From: Myxococcales bacterium
Lineage (GTDB): Bacteria > Myxococcota_A > Polyangia > Polyangiales > Polyangiaceae
NCBI GenBank assembly: GCA_016212965.1
Contig: JACRDA010000346.1
Location: forward strand, 17,391-81,390
Direction: 5' to 3'
DNA length: 64,000 bases
Of this stretch, positions 15,063-23,951 are shown piece after piece. Below the pieces are notes generated by a model. The model did not search any database. It had not been told where the DNA came from and saw nothing but the letters and a program-made list of their open reading frames with translations. A program made the translations under genes and the position numbers. Numbering within the stretch: the stretch's first letter is position 1; each line of letters starts with the position of its first letter.

Positions 15063-17489
15063 ATGAGCGTTCGCCCGCTCTCGCCCGAAGAGCTGTGCAT
15101 CCGGTGCGACCCCGGTCGCTTCGCGTTCCAGTCCACCGCCGAGCTCGAGCCCGTGTCGGCGCGGGTCGGGCAGGAGCGTGCCGTCGAGGCCCTGCGCTTC
15201 GGCATGGGTATGCGCCACGACGGCTACAACTTCTACGCCATGGGGCGGCCCGGCGCGGGCAAGTTCACGGCCGTCCGCGCCACGGTGCAGGAGCGCGCGG
15301 CCGGGGAGCCGGTGCCGCGCGACATCTGTTACGTCGACGACTTCGCGGCCTCGCACAAGCCGCGCCACATGCTCCTGCCTGCCGGCAAGGGCAAGGAGCT
15401 GAAGCGCGACGTCGAGCAGCTCGTCGAGGAGCTGCGCACCGTGATCCCGGGCGCGCTCGAGACCGACGAGTTCCGGACGCGCAAGCACACGCTCGACGAA
15501 GAGCTGAAGGGGCGGCAGGAGTCGGCCCTGCACGAGCTGCGCGCGCGCGCCTCGAAGAAGGGGATCGCGCTCGTGCACACGCCCATGGGGTTCGCGCTCG
15601 CCCCGGTGAAGGACGACGAGGTGGTGCCGCCCGACGACTTCGCGAAGCTCCCGGAGGCGGACCGAAAGCGCATCGAGGAGGACATCCAGGCGCTCGGCGA
15701 GGACGTGCGCGCCATGCTCGCCAAGGTGCCGCGCTGGGAGCAGGAGGCGCGCCACAAGATGAAGGAGCTCGTGCGCGGCGCGATGCGCGCCGCGGTCGCC
15801 CACCTGCTCGAGGACGCCAAGAAGAAGTACGCGGAGCTGCCGGAGGTCGTCGCCTTCCTCGTCGCCGTCGAGCAGGACGTGCTCGAGAACGCCAGCGCCT
15901 TCATGAAGCGCGACGAGGCTGCGGGGGTCGCCGCCCTGCTCGAGGGCGACGAGGGCGCGCAGCTGCGGCGCTACCAGGTGAACCTGCTCGTCGACCACTC
16001 GGAGACGAAGGGCGCGCCGGTCGTGTTCGAGGACTCGCCCGCCTACGACAACCTCGTCGGGCGCATCGAGCACCTGTCGCGCTTCGGCGCCCTGTTGACG
16101 GACCACAACCTCATCAAGCCGGGCGCCCTGCACAAGGCCAACGGCGGCTACCTCCTGCTCGACGTGCGCAACGTCCTCCTTTCGCCCTACGCCTGGGAAG
16201 GACTGAAGCGCGCGCTCCTGTCGAAGCAGATCCGCATCGAGTCGGTGGGTCGCGTGCTCGGTCTCGGCAGCACGGTGTCGCTCGAGCCCGAGCCCGTGCC
16301 GCTCGACGTCAAGGTGGTGGTGCTCGGCGAGCGGCGCCTGTTCTACCTCCTGTCGGCCTTCGACCCGGAGTTCCGCGCGCTCTTCAAGGTCGCGGTCGAC
16401 TTCGAGGACGAGGTGGACCGCTCGGACGACCACGATCTGCTCTACGCGCGGCTCGTCGCCACGGTGGTCAAGGACGAGAAGCTCCGGGCCTTCGACCGCA
16501 CGGGCGTCGCGCGCGTCATCGAGCACTGTGCCCGGCTCGCCGACGACGCGGCGAAGCTCTCGGCCCACATGGGCAAGCTCTGCGACCTCGTGCGCGAGGC
16601 GAGCTACTGGGCCGGCGAGCGCGGCGTCGAGCTCGTGACGGCGGCCGACGTCGAGCGCGCCATCGACACCGGTGTCACGCGGGTCGCGCGCGTGCGCGAG
16701 CGCATCTACGAGGAGATCGAGCGCGGCACGCTGTTCGTCTCGACGACGGGCGAGCGCGTGGGCCAGGTCAACGGGCTCGCCGTCCTCGAGCTCGGGGGCT
16801 TCGCCTTCGGCCGGCCGAGCCGCATCACTGCCCGGGTGCGCCTCGGGCGCGGCGAGGTCGTCGACATCGAGCGCGAGGTCGAGCTCGGCGGGCCGCTGCA
16901 CTCGAAGGGCGTGCTCATCCTCTCGGCCTTCCTCGGCGCCCGCTTCGTGCAGGAGCTGCCGCTGTCGCTCGCGGCCACGCTCGTCTTCGAGCAGTCCTAC
17001 GGCATGGTCGAGGGCGACAGCGCCTCGTCGGCCGAGCTCTACGCGCTCCTGTCGGCGCTCGCGGACGTGCCGTTGAAGCAGAGCCTCGCCGTCACCGGCT
17101 CGGTGAACCAGCACGGCGAGGTGCAGCCCATCGGCGGCGTGAACGAGAAGATCGAGGGCTTCTTCGACGTGTGCAGCGCCCGCGGCCTCAGCGGCGAGCA
17201 GGGCGTCGTCATCCCGAAGAGCAACGTCAAGCACCTGATGCTGCGCGGCGACGTGGTCGAGGCCGTGCGCGCCGGGCGCTTCCACGTGTACGCCGTCGAG
17301 TCCATCGACGAGGGCATCGAGGTGCTCTCGGGCGTGCCCGCGGGGGCGCGCGACGCCGCCGGGAAGTTCCCCGAGGGCAGCGTGAACGCTCGGGTCGAGG
17401 CCCGGCTCGAGGCCCTCGCCCAGCTGCGCCTGCGCCTCGGCAAGGACAAGGACGAGGACAAGGCGCGCGGCAACGGAGACAAGCCGTGA
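15063..17489 (+). CDS. Lon-like ATP-dependent protease (AAA_32/LonB-type)
   Basis: An 808-residue Lon-family protein of the YcbZ/AAA_32 type rather than classical LonA. The N-terminus LSPEELCIRCDP has the small Cys pair usual in this subfamily. The P-loop reads GRPGAGKFT, with Phe in place of the canonical Ser/Thr after Lys; variation here is common in the subfamily. A coiled helical insertion spans roughly residues 110-270. The C-terminal S16 protease domain has the catalytic dyad Ser653 (EGDSASS) and Lys696 (NEKIEG). The tail is highly charged (KDKDEDKARGNGDK). ATG at 15063 follows AAAGGTGG. The stop overlaps the start of the UspA gene by 4 bp. Confidence 0.92.
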   Translation: MSVRPLSPEELCIRCDPGRFAFQSTAELEPVSARVGQERAVEALRFGMGMRHDGYNFYAMGRPGAGKFTAVRATVQERAAGEPVPRDICYVDDFAASHKPRHMLLPAGKGKELKRDVEQLVEELRTVIPGALETDEFRTRKHTLDEELKGRQESALHELRARASKKGIALVHTPMGFALAPVKDDEVVPPDDFAKLPEADRKRIEEDIQALGEDVRAMLAKVPRWEQEARHKMKELVRGAMRAAVAHLLEDAKKKYAELPEVVAFLVAVEQDVLENASAFMKRDEAAGVAALLEGDEGAQLRRYQVNLLVDHSETKGAPVVFEDSPAYDNLVGRIEHLSRFGALLTDHNLIKPGALHKANGGYLLLDVRNVLLSPYAWEGLKRALLSKQIRIESVGRVLGLGSTVSLEPEPVPLDVKVVVLGERRLFYLLSAFDPEFRALFKVAVDFEDEVDRSDDHDLLYARLVATVVKDEKLRAFDRTGVARVIEHCARLADDAAKLSAHMGKLCDLVREASYWAGERGVELVTAADVERAIDTGVTRVARVRERIYEEIERGTLFVSTTGERVGQVNGLAVLELGGFAFGRPSRITARVRLGRGEVVDIEREVELGGPLHSKGVLILSAFLGARFVQELPLSLAATLVFEQSYGMVEGDSASSAELYALLSALADVPLKQSLAVTGSVNQHGEVQPIGGVNEKIEGFFDVCSARGLSGEQGVVIPKSNVKHLMLRGDVVEAVRAGRFHVYAVESIDEGIEVLSGVPAGARDAAGKFPEGSVNARVEARLEALAQLRLRLGKDKDEDKARGNGDKP

Positions 17490-18328
17490 GCCGAGACCCC
17501 CTCGAGCTCCGCGTGCGGCGGCTGCTCGTGGCGCTCGACGCCTCGGCGCACGGGCTCGCCGGGCTCGAGGCGGCGGCGCGCCTGGCGGAGCGCGCGCGCT
17601 CCGAGCTCGTCGGGCTCTTCGTCGAGGACGCGGGCCTCTTGCGCCTCGCGGCCTCGCCCGTGGTGCGCGTCGTCGCCTCGGCCGGGGCGGGGCCCGAGAG
17701 CATGCAGGTCGCCGAGATGGAGCGCGCGCTCCGCTCGCGCGGCGACCGCGCCCGCGCGGCCGTCCGGGAGGCCGCCGAGCGGGCGAAGCTCACCTTCTCG
17801 TTCCGCGTCGTGCGCGGCGAAGTGACGCACGAGGTGGTGGCGGCCTCCGCGAGCGTCGACGTCGTCGTGCTGCCGCTCGGCGTGTCGGTGCTCGGCCGGC
17901 CCGACGTCGCGGCCGAGACGGCCCGGCGCGTGAGCGAGCAGGCCGAGCGCCCGGTGTTGCTCATCCGGGCCGGGCACGCGCTCTCGGGGCCGACGGTCGT
18001 GTACGACGGCAGTCCGGAGGGCGCGCGGGCGCTCGCGGCGGCGGCCTCCCTCGCGCGCCACGACGGCGGCGTCGTCACGGTGCTCGGGGTCGGCGACACC
18101 GAGGCGGCGGCCCTCGGCGCCGCCGAGGCGGCGCGCGGCGGGCTCGCGGTGCGCGGCGTCGCGGCCCGGGTGCGCACGGTGTTGCGGCCGGCGCTCGGCG
18201 AGGTGCTCATGGCGCTCGGCCAGGTCCCGGGCGGCGCCCTCGTCCTCGCGGCGGGCGCACGGGCGGCGGGCGTGCCCCTCGCGCGGCTCGCCGAGCGCGC
18301 GCGGCGGCCGATCATGCTCGCGCGCTGA
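17486..18328 (+). CDS. Tandem universal stress protein (UspA family)
   Basis: A 280-residue cytosolic protein with two UspA-like halves. The first half begins RRLLVALDASAHGLAGLEAA and ends in a beta-alpha unit (RPVLLIRAG). The second begins TVVYDGSPEGARALAAAASL and ends RPIMLAR. The ATP-binding consensus G-x2-G-x9-G-S/T is incomplete in both halves, so nucleotide binding is uncertain. The GTG start at 17486 overlaps the TGA of the Lon-like gene (GTGA), indicating translational coupling, which suggests a shared role in stress proteostasis. Confidence 0.85.
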   Translation: MSRDPLELRVRRLLVALDASAHGLAGLEAAARLAERARSELVGLFVEDAGLLRLAASPVVRVVASAGAGPESMQVAEMERALRSRGDRARAAVREAAERAKLTFSFRVVRGEVTHEVVAASASVDVVVLPLGVSVLGRPDVAAETARRVSEQAERPVLLIRAGHALSGPTVVYDGSPEGARALAAAASLARHDGGVVTVLGVGDTEAAALGAAEAARGGLAVRGVAARVRTVLRPALGEVLMALGQVPGGALVLAAGARAAGVPLARLAERARRPIMLAR

Positions 18329-18524
18329 GGTCGCCGCGCCGTGCCCGCGGCTCGTCGACAACGTGGCCGGGACTCGGCTTGACGCGAGCCTTGTGACGGG
18401 TGAGCCTGCGCGCGAGCACCTCACGCCCTGGTTGTGAGTACAACTATTTGAAAAGCTTGCGCAAACCAATGCCGAGCATCGGCGGTGCGGCGTCTCGCCC
18501 GCACGGCCGGCCCGGGGGGACACC
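18329..18524. promoter_or_regulatory. Upstream region with two short palindromes
   Basis: An AT-rich island in otherwise GC-rich DNA precedes the lipoprotein gene at 18525. It holds GTTGT-gagt-ACAAC (18431-18444), a perfect interrupted palindrome, and TTGCGCAA (18457-18464). Both are operator-like. A TTGACG at 18379-18384 could be a -35 box, though no good -10 follows. GGGGGG just before the ATG can act as ribosome binding site. Confidence 0.4.
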
Positions 18525-19181
18525 ATGATCTGGACCCGTCGCGCGTCGATCGCGCTGGCGGCGGTCGTCGCGGCCATGACCGCCTGCAACAGCCGCCCGA
18601 AGGTGGGCGACGCCTGCCGCAACGAACGGTCGCCCGACGGGGCCAAGGCGACGCCGGTCGCGTGCGCCGACGACAGGACGTATCTCGTGTGCGTCGGCGG
18701 CAAGTTCGAGCCGATGCCATGTCCCGGGCCGAAGGGCTGCACGCCGGGCCGGATGGAGAACAAGAACGAGTTCTACGCCATGTGCGATTTCAGCACGGCG
18801 CGCGAGGGCGATGCCTGCGTTCAGCACGAGCAGACCTACTTCCGTTGGGAACGTTGCGACGGTGTCGACGCGGTCCTCGTGTGTATCGACAAGGCGTTCC
18901 GGCGATTTGCGGTGCGAGGTCCCGGCGGATGCCGCGACGACAAGCCGCTCGACTTTTCCGTCGCCGTGGAGGGCGAGCCGTGTCTTCGCTCGCCGTGGCC
19001 GATGAGCGACGCATGCAGCCGCGAGCGCACTGCGCTCCTGCGCTGCGACGGGCCCCCGCTGCCTGACGACATCCAGTACGCAACTGCCGGGACGTGGGTC
19101 AGGGTGCGCGAATGCAGGGGCTGTCGCATCGAGGGGGGCGGGGGCGCCGGCAGGAACGTCGTGCGGACGGTCTGCGACTGA
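18525..19181 (+). CDS. Cys-rich lipoprotein with three internal repeats
   Basis: A 218-residue predicted lipoprotein (AAVVAAMTACNS). The mature part consists of three related blocks, each opening with G-D/E-A/P-C (VGDACRNE, EGDACVQH, EGEPCLRS) and closing with a Gly-Cys or Cys pair (PKGC, PGGC, CRGC), with Cys spaced for disulfides. Each block has a TYLVCVGGKFE-like strand. Such repeats occur in exported myxobacterial proteins with no known function. GC bias at third positions is weaker than in neighbours. No catalytic motif. Confidence 0.75.
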   Translation: MIWTRRASIALAAVVAAMTACNSRPKVGDACRNERSPDGAKATPVACADDRTYLVCVGGKFEPMPCPGPKGCTPGRMENKNEFYAMCDFSTAREGDACVQHEQTYFRWERCDGVDAVLVCIDKAFRRFAVRGPGGCRDDKPLDFSVAVEGEPCLRSPWPMSDACSRERTALLRCDGPPLPDDIQYATAGTWVRVRECRGCRIEGGGGAGRNVVRTVCD

Positions 19182-19264
19182 CCACCTGCCGAGCCGCGGC
19201 GCTCGGCCAGACTCGACCTTCCCACTTTCGGACGAGAGTCTCGAGGCTCCAGGCTCGCCGGGTG

Positions 19265-19291
19265 GCGCCGCGGGGCTGCCCCCGGCGCTTT
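19265..19291 (+). terminator. Candidate hairpin terminator after the Cys-rich lipoprotein gene
   Basis: A strong stem with one mismatch (GCGCCG-C-GGG / CCC-C-CGGCGC, 19265-19288) is followed by TTT. It lies 84 bp after the stop at 19181, in the gap before the convergent SDR gene. The T-tract is short, so confidence is modest. Confidence 0.35.
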
Positions 19292-19396
19292 CACAGAGCC
19301 GGCCGTGCGTCGCGGCGCTGGCTCCGCCACAACCCCGGCAGCCTCGGCGAAGTTGGCCGACTCGGGGCGGAGTCGAGGCGCTGGGCGCCGATGCGG

Positions 19397-20239
19397 TCAG
19401 AGATCGACGCCCGTCCACGCGACGCTGTGCGCCCAGAGCTTGCGCGCGAGTTCGTCGTCGAGCGCGAGCGGGCTCGGTCGCTTCTCGCGGCAGCGGTCGT
19501 AGTAGCGACCGTCGTCGCCGGCGACCTCGGGCGCGGTGGCGCAGTGGACGCTCGTGGCGGCGCCCTCCGCGTTCGAGAGCATGAGGAGCTTCATGAGCGG
19601 GCGGATGGGCCACGGAATGCGGCGCCACCCGTCGGAGGCGACGACGCCGGGATGAAGCGCGTAGCTGTGGATGCCGTCCGGCCCGACGCGGCGCGCGAGC
19701 TCGCCCGTGAAGAGCACGTTGGCGAGCTTCGAGACCGCGTACTCCCGCAGGCCCGTCACGGTCTCGGTAGGCTTCCTCACCGCCTCGAAGTCGATGCCCT
19801 TGGCGTCGTAGTGCGCCGCGCTCGAGACGTTGACGATGCGCGCGGCCCTCGCCTGTCGCAGGAGCGGCATCACGAGCAGCGTGAGCAGGAAATGCCCGAG
19901 GTGGTTCGTGCCGAAGGCGAGCTCGAAGCCGTCGGCGGTCTGCCCGCGCTGGCCCGCGAGCCCGGCGTTGTTGAGCAGGACGTCGATCGGCCGCCCGGTG
20001 CCCACGAGGCCCGCGGCGCAGGTGCGCACGCTCGCGAGCGACGCGAGGTCGAGCGCGACGAAGTCGGCCTCGCCGCCCTGCCTGCGCAGGGCCTCGACGA
20101 CGGGCAGGGTCTTCGCCTCCGAACGACAGGCGAGCGCCAGCTTGGCGCCGCGTGCGGCGAGGATCTCGGCCGTTGCGAGGCCGATGCCCGTGTTGGCGCC
20201 GGTGATGACGATGAAGCGCCCTGCGAGGTCCCTGTCCAT
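19397..20239 (-). CDS. SDR family oxidoreductase, retinol-dehydrogenase-like
   Basis: A 280-residue short-chain dehydrogenase. It has TGANTGIG for the cofactor, an arginine after beta-2 (LACRSEAK, NADP preference), LLNNAGLA, NHLGHFLLT, the catalytic Ser of NVSSAAH and the YAVSK Tyr/Lys pair. The GTNHLGHF and HPGVV patterns place it with the retinol dehydrogenase/WW-domain-oxidoreductase-like SDRs rather than FabG. It probably reduces or oxidises a lipophilic carbonyl compound. The ATG at 20239 was chosen over an upstream in-frame ATG because the domain starts there. It is divergent from the lipoprotein gene at 20321. Confidence 0.9.
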   Translation of the reverse strand: MDRDLAGRFIVITGANTGIGLATAEILAARGAKLALACRSEAKTLPVVEALRRQGGEADFVALDLASLASVRTCAAGLVGTGRPIDVLLNNAGLAGQRGQTADGFELAFGTNHLGHFLLTLLVMPLLRQARAARIVNVSSAAHYDAKGIDFEAVRKPTETVTGLREYAVSKLANVLFTGELARRVGPDGIHSYALHPGVVASDGWRRIPWPIRPLMKLLMLSNAEGAATSVHCATAPEVAGDDGRYYDRCREKRPSPLALDDELARKLWAHSVAWTGVDL

Positions 20240-20305
20240 GGCGCGCGTCGTACCATGGGAGCGGGGCGCGCCCTCCACTCATACGGCCGCGGCGTCCCTT
20301 CATGC

Positions 20306-20311
20306 TAGCTT
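20306..20311 (+). promoter_or_regulatory. -10-like TAGCTT (extended TGC-TAGCTT)
   Basis: TAGCTT ends 9 nt before the ATG at 20321, preceded by TGC. The same hexamer occurs upstream of the pectin-acetylesterase-like gene (25380-25385, minus) and the cytochrome operon (38899-38904, minus). Confidence 0.45.
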
Positions 20312-20320
20312 CGGTGGGTG

Positions 20321-21199
20321 ATGGCGTGCCGTTTCACCGCAGCCAAGCGAGCGTCCTTGGGGACCCTCGGGCGGCCGCGCGGGCGCTGCCGCGGCCGGGC
20401 GCGGTCCCTCGGCGCGCTCGCGCTCGTGCTCCTCTTGCCCTGCTGCGATGGCCACCACCGGGAGCGGCGACCCTCCGACACGAACGAGACGCCGATCCCG
20501 CCGCCTCCGCCCCCGCCGGACCTCACGCCGTCGCGGAGCGCCGGCCCGCGGCCCGCCCCGCCGACGGTGCGCACGAGCGCGCGCTCGAGCGACCCCCCGC
20601 TCGACCCCACGCGGCGCAGCGTGCCGATATCCGTGCCCGACGCCGCGAACGCCGAGCTCGCAGGCGTGCTCGAACAGGCCAGAGCCCTCGCGCTTTCGCT
20701 CGACGAGCGCGTCGGCCTCGTCACGCTCGGGGTGGAGCACATGACCGCGGCCGGCGGCGTCGACCTCACCCGCGACATGGCGCTCTACGTCACCTTCGGC
20801 TTCCACGAGCTCGATCCGACGAAGGCCCCCGGCGCCGATCTCGTCGAGGTGGGCGTCTCCATCACGAGCTCCGTGGGCTTCTGCCGCGACGTTCCGGCGC
20901 CGTGCCTCCTCGGGCGGCTCCAGGACTCGAGCCAACTCGAGCTCGGCGCCAAGCCCCGGCCGCTGCCGGCCTGCTCCCTTGCCGACGCCTGGCGCGCCGC
21001 GCACGCGAGCGGGGTCCCCGCGAACGCCGTCGCCAGGGCGACGTACGGCTTCTGGGAGGGTCCGCCCCAGCTCTGGAGCTTCGAGGTCGCGGGGCACCGG
21101 GAGCTCCGGCGCGACATCGACGGCGCGACCTGCAGGCGCGCGACGAGCGAAGACGTCTTCCGCGCCATGGAGGGGACTCGACGCACGCGCCGCCGGTAG
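20321..21199 (+). CDS. Hypothetical lipoprotein
   Basis: A 292-residue protein with a long basic N-region followed by a hydrophobic segment and lipobox (ALALVLLLPCCDG). A Pro-rich linker (about residues 57-90) leads to a mature domain of about 180 residues with no recognised motif, containing four Cys (GFCRDVPAPCLLG, LPACSL, GATCRRA) probably in disulfides. A GTG lies directly before the ATG; I used the ATG. Head-to-head with the SDR gene across 81 bp. Confidence 0.65.
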   Translation: MACRFTAAKRASLGTLGRPRGRCRGRARSLGALALVLLLPCCDGHHRERRPSDTNETPIPPPPPPPDLTPSRSAGPRPAPPTVRTSARSSDPPLDPTRRSVPISVPDAANAELAGVLEQARALALSLDERVGLVTLGVEHMTAAGGVDLTRDMALYVTFGFHELDPTKAPGADLVEVGVSITSSVGFCRDVPAPCLLGRLQDSSQLELGAKPRPLPACSLADAWRAAHASGVPANAVARATYGFWEGPPQLWSFEVAGHRELRRDIDGATCRRATSEDVFRAMEGTRRTRRR

Positions 21200-21344
21200 T
21201 CCTCCCGCCGCCGGGAGTCGTAGGGTCGAGTGCCCACCGCGGGCGACGCGGCGGCCGCCGCGCCCGAGCGGTGACGCCGAAGGTCGCCGGTGCTCCGCCC
21301 GGCGCGGGGTAGCCGGAGGCCGCGCGCCGGTCTACGACGGGGCC

Positions 21345-22061
21345 ATGGCAGCACCCGGCTGGGACTTTACGGGCAAGGTGGCGGTCGTCACGGGCGGCGG
21401 GCGCGGCATCGGGCGCGTCATCGCGCGCATGCTGGCGGCAGCGGGCGCCGAGACCCACGTCTTCGATCGCGCGGAGGGCGACCCCGACCCGTCGCTCCGC
21501 TTCCACGCGGTCGACATCGGCGCCACGGCGAGCGTCACCGCGGCCGTCGGGAGCCTGCCGCGGCCCGCGACCCTGCTCGTCAACAACGCCGGCATCACGC
21601 GCGACAAGAGCCTGCTCAAGATGAGCGACGACGAGTGGCAGTCGGTGCTCGACGTGAACCTGTCCGGCGCCTTCCGCCTGATCCGCGCGCTCGCCCCGGC
21701 CATGCGCGCGGCGGGCGGCGGGCGCATCGTGAACATCACCTCGATCAACGGCCTGCGCGGCAAGTTCGGCCAGGCGAACTACGCGGCGGCGAAGGCCGGC
21801 CTCGTCGGCCTCACGAAGACGGCGGCGCGCGAGCTCGGGCCGAAGGGCATCACCGTCAACGCGGTCGCGCCCGGGATGGTCATGACCGAAATGGCCCGCC
21901 AGCTCGACGAGGACGTGCGCGCCCGGGCGCGGGCCGAGGCGGTGCTCCCCGAGCTCGCCGCGCCCGAGGACGTCGCCCACGCGGTCCTGTTCCTGCTCTC
22001 CGACGCGGCCCGCGCGATCACCGGCGAGGTGTTGCGCGTGGACGCCGGTCAGTACATCTGA
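21345..22061 (+). CDS. FabG-like 3-oxoacyl-ACP reductase / SDR
   Basis: A 238-residue SDR close to FabG/PhaB. It has TGGGRGIG, LLVNNAGITRDKSLLKM (the FabG-like NNAGITRD), the Ser of NITSINGLRG, YAAAKAG with Tyr/Lys, and the C-terminal GEVLRVDAGQYI. The predicted reaction is NADPH-dependent reduction of a 3-oxoacyl thioester, or a related carbonyl. The next two genes follow at 24 and 21 bp, so this is the first gene of a three-gene operon with an ene-reductase. The upstream frame stays open, but ATG 21345 is where homology starts. Confidence 0.9.
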   Translation: MAAPGWDFTGKVAVVTGGGRGIGRVIARMLAAAGAETHVFDRAEGDPDPSLRFHAVDIGATASVTAAVGSLPRPATLLVNNAGITRDKSLLKMSDDEWQSVLDVNLSGAFRLIRALAPAMRAAGGGRIVNITSINGLRGKFGQANYAAAKAGLVGLTKTAARELGPKGITVNAVAPGMVMTEMARQLDEDVRARARAEAVLPELAAPEDVAHAVLFLLSDAARAITGEVLRVDAGQYI

Positions 22062-22085
22062 CGTGCAGTCGAAGGTCGAAGCCCC

Positions 22086-23150
22086 ATGAGCAAGCTGTTC
22101 TCTCCGCTGCGCCTGCGCGAGACCACGTTCCGCAACCGCATCTTCGTCTCGCCCATGTGCCAGTACTCGTGCGTGGACGGGCTCGCCACGCGCTGGCACC
22201 TCGTGCACCTCGGCAGCCGCGCGGTCGGTGGCGCGGCGGCCGTGCTCGCCGAGGCCTCGGCGGTGTGTCCCGAGGGGCGCATCTCGCCCGGGGACCTCGG
22301 GCTCTGGTCCGACGCCCATGCCGAGGCGCTCGCCGAGACGGCGGCCTTCGTGCGCGAGCAGGGGGCCGTGCCCGGGATCCAGCTCGCCCACGCCGGGCGC
22401 AAGGCCTCGACCGCGGCGCCCTGGGACGGGGGCGCGCCCGTGCCGAAGGAGGCGGGGGGCTGGGAGCCGGTCGCCCCGAGCGCCGTCGCCTTCGCGCCGG
22501 GTCACCCGACGCCGCGCGCGCTCGACGCGGCGGAGATCGACGCCGTGGTGGCGTACTTCGTGGCCGCGGCACGGCGCGCGCTCGCGATCGGCTTCGAGCT
22601 CGTCGAGCTCCACATGGCGCACGGCTACCTCCTGCACGAGTTCCTGTCGCCGCTCTCGAACCAGCGCGACGACGACTACGGCGGGAGCTTCGCGAACCGC
22701 ACGCGGCTGCCGCTGCGCGTGGCGCGGGCCGTGCGCGAGGCGTGGCCGGCGCGCCTGCCGCTCTTCGTGCGGCTCTCGGCCACCGACTGGGTCGAGGGGG
22801 GCTGGGACCTCGCGCAGACCATCGAGCTCGCCAAGGCGTTCCGCGGCCTCGGCGTCGATCTGGTCGACTGCTCGAGCGGCGGGCTCGCGCCGCACGCCAC
22901 CGTGCCCGCGGGGCCGGGCTTCCAGGTGCCCTTCGCCGAGGCGGTGCGCCTCGAGGCCGGCATCCCGACGGGCGCCGTCGGCCTCATCACCCAGCCGAAG
23001 CAGGCCGAGGAGATCGTCGCGACGGGCCGTGCCGACGCCGTGCTGCTCGCCCGCGAGCTCCTGCGCCACCCGTACTGGCCGCTCCACGCCGCCGAGGTGC
23101 TCGGCGCCGACATCGACTGGCCGAAGCAGTACCTGCGCGCGCGCCGCTAG
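22086..23150 (+). CDS. NADH:flavin oxidoreductase, Old Yellow Enzyme (YqjM/NamA class)
   Basis: A 354-residue FMN-dependent TIM-barrel ene-reductase. It has the class-III signature SPMCQYS with the redox-modulating Cys, HAGRKAS, the substrate-anion-binding His pair in ELHMAHGYLLHEFLSP, and the LSNQRDDDYGG loop that contacts FMN. It reduces activated C=C bonds of enals, enones or quinone-like compounds with NAD(P)H. The gene stands between a FabG-like reductase and an uncharacterised gene in a tight operon, suggesting stepwise reduction of an unsaturated carbonyl compound. Confidence 0.94.
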   Translation: MSKLFSPLRLRETTFRNRIFVSPMCQYSCVDGLATRWHLVHLGSRAVGGAAAVLAEASAVCPEGRISPGDLGLWSDAHAEALAETAAFVREQGAVPGIQLAHAGRKASTAAPWDGGAPVPKEAGGWEPVAPSAVAFAPGHPTPRALDAAEIDAVVAYFVAAARRALAIGFELVELHMAHGYLLHEFLSPLSNQRDDDYGGSFANRTRLPLRVARAVREAWPARLPLFVRLSATDWVEGGWDLAQTIELAKAFRGLGVDLVDCSSGGLAPHATVPAGPGFQVPFAEAVRLEAGIPTGAVGLITQPKQAEEIVATGRADAVLLARELLRHPYWPLHAAEVLGADIDWPKQYLRARR

Positions 23151-23171
23151 GCGTCGCCGGCGAGTCGAGCC

Positions 23172-23882
23172 ATGGCCGAGCTGCGCCCCGCTCCCCTGCT
23201 TCCGACCGTCGAGCTCGCCCGCGCGCGCGGCCTCGCGCTGCCGGACGGCGACCCCTTCGAGGTCGAGCGGCTGGCGGCGCTCGTCGTCGACGCGCGCCTG
23301 CTGCGGCGCACGGGCTGGAGTGAGCAGAAGTGGCTGTCGCCGGACGACGTGAAGGGCCTGTCGCGCGAGCTGCCCCCGACGGGCCAGCCGGGCGCCATGT
23401 ACCACGTGCTCGGCCGGCAGCTCGCAGCGCGGGCGGGCTTCGTGCGCTGCCAGCTGCACCACTACAGCGACGACGCGTGCTCCTTGCGCGACACCTACGT
23501 GCCCGCGCTCATCACGGCCGCCCCCGAGATGGCGCACTTCGACGACGCCCTGCGCGCGCTGACGGCCGGCACGCCGCCCGAGGCCCTGCGCTGCACCGAT
23601 CTCGCACCGCGGGTGGTGGGCGCCGCGTACCGCTCGGTGCCGAGCACCCTACCGCCCGACTTCCACGGCTTCGCGTACGCCGACGCGCTCGTGCGCGCCG
23701 CCACCACCGTGGGGGGCCTGTTCGCCCGCGGCACGGTGCTCGCGGGCGAGGTCGACGTGTTCGCGTGGCCGATCCTGTGGCTGCGCTACGGGGCCGTGCG
23801 CCCCGAGCCCGACGTCGCGCTCACCTTCGACGCGGCCGGCGAGCTCCATGCGATCGGCGGCGTGCTGCCGGCAGGGCCCTGA
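23172..23882 (+). CDS. Uncharacterised protein in the ene-reductase operon
   Basis: A 236-residue soluble protein beginning 21 bp after the OYE gene. Visible features are a charged amphipathic N-terminal half (RRTGWSEQKWLSPDDVKGLS), a Cys/His-containing stretch (RCQLHHYSDDACSLRD) and a hydrophobic segment near residue 185 (FARGTVLAGEVDVFAWPILW). I do not recognise a family. Spacing argues that it is co-expressed with the two reductases. It ends 69 bp from the convergent pectin-acetylesterase-like gene. Confidence 0.7.
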   Translation: MAELRPAPLLPTVELARARGLALPDGDPFEVERLAALVVDARLLRRTGWSEQKWLSPDDVKGLSRELPPTGQPGAMYHVLGRQLAARAGFVRCQLHHYSDDACSLRDTYVPALITAAPEMAHFDDALRALTAGTPPEALRCTDLAPRVVGAAYRSVPSTLPPDFHGFAYADALVRAATTVGGLFARGTVLAGEVDVFAWPILWLRYGAVRPEPDVALTFDAAGELHAIGGVLPAGP

Positions 23883-23951
23883 CCGACCCGGCGGTGCTCG
23901 CCGCCGAGCTCGCCGCGCCGTCCTCATGGCCGGTCCCCGAGGTGCGACCCG

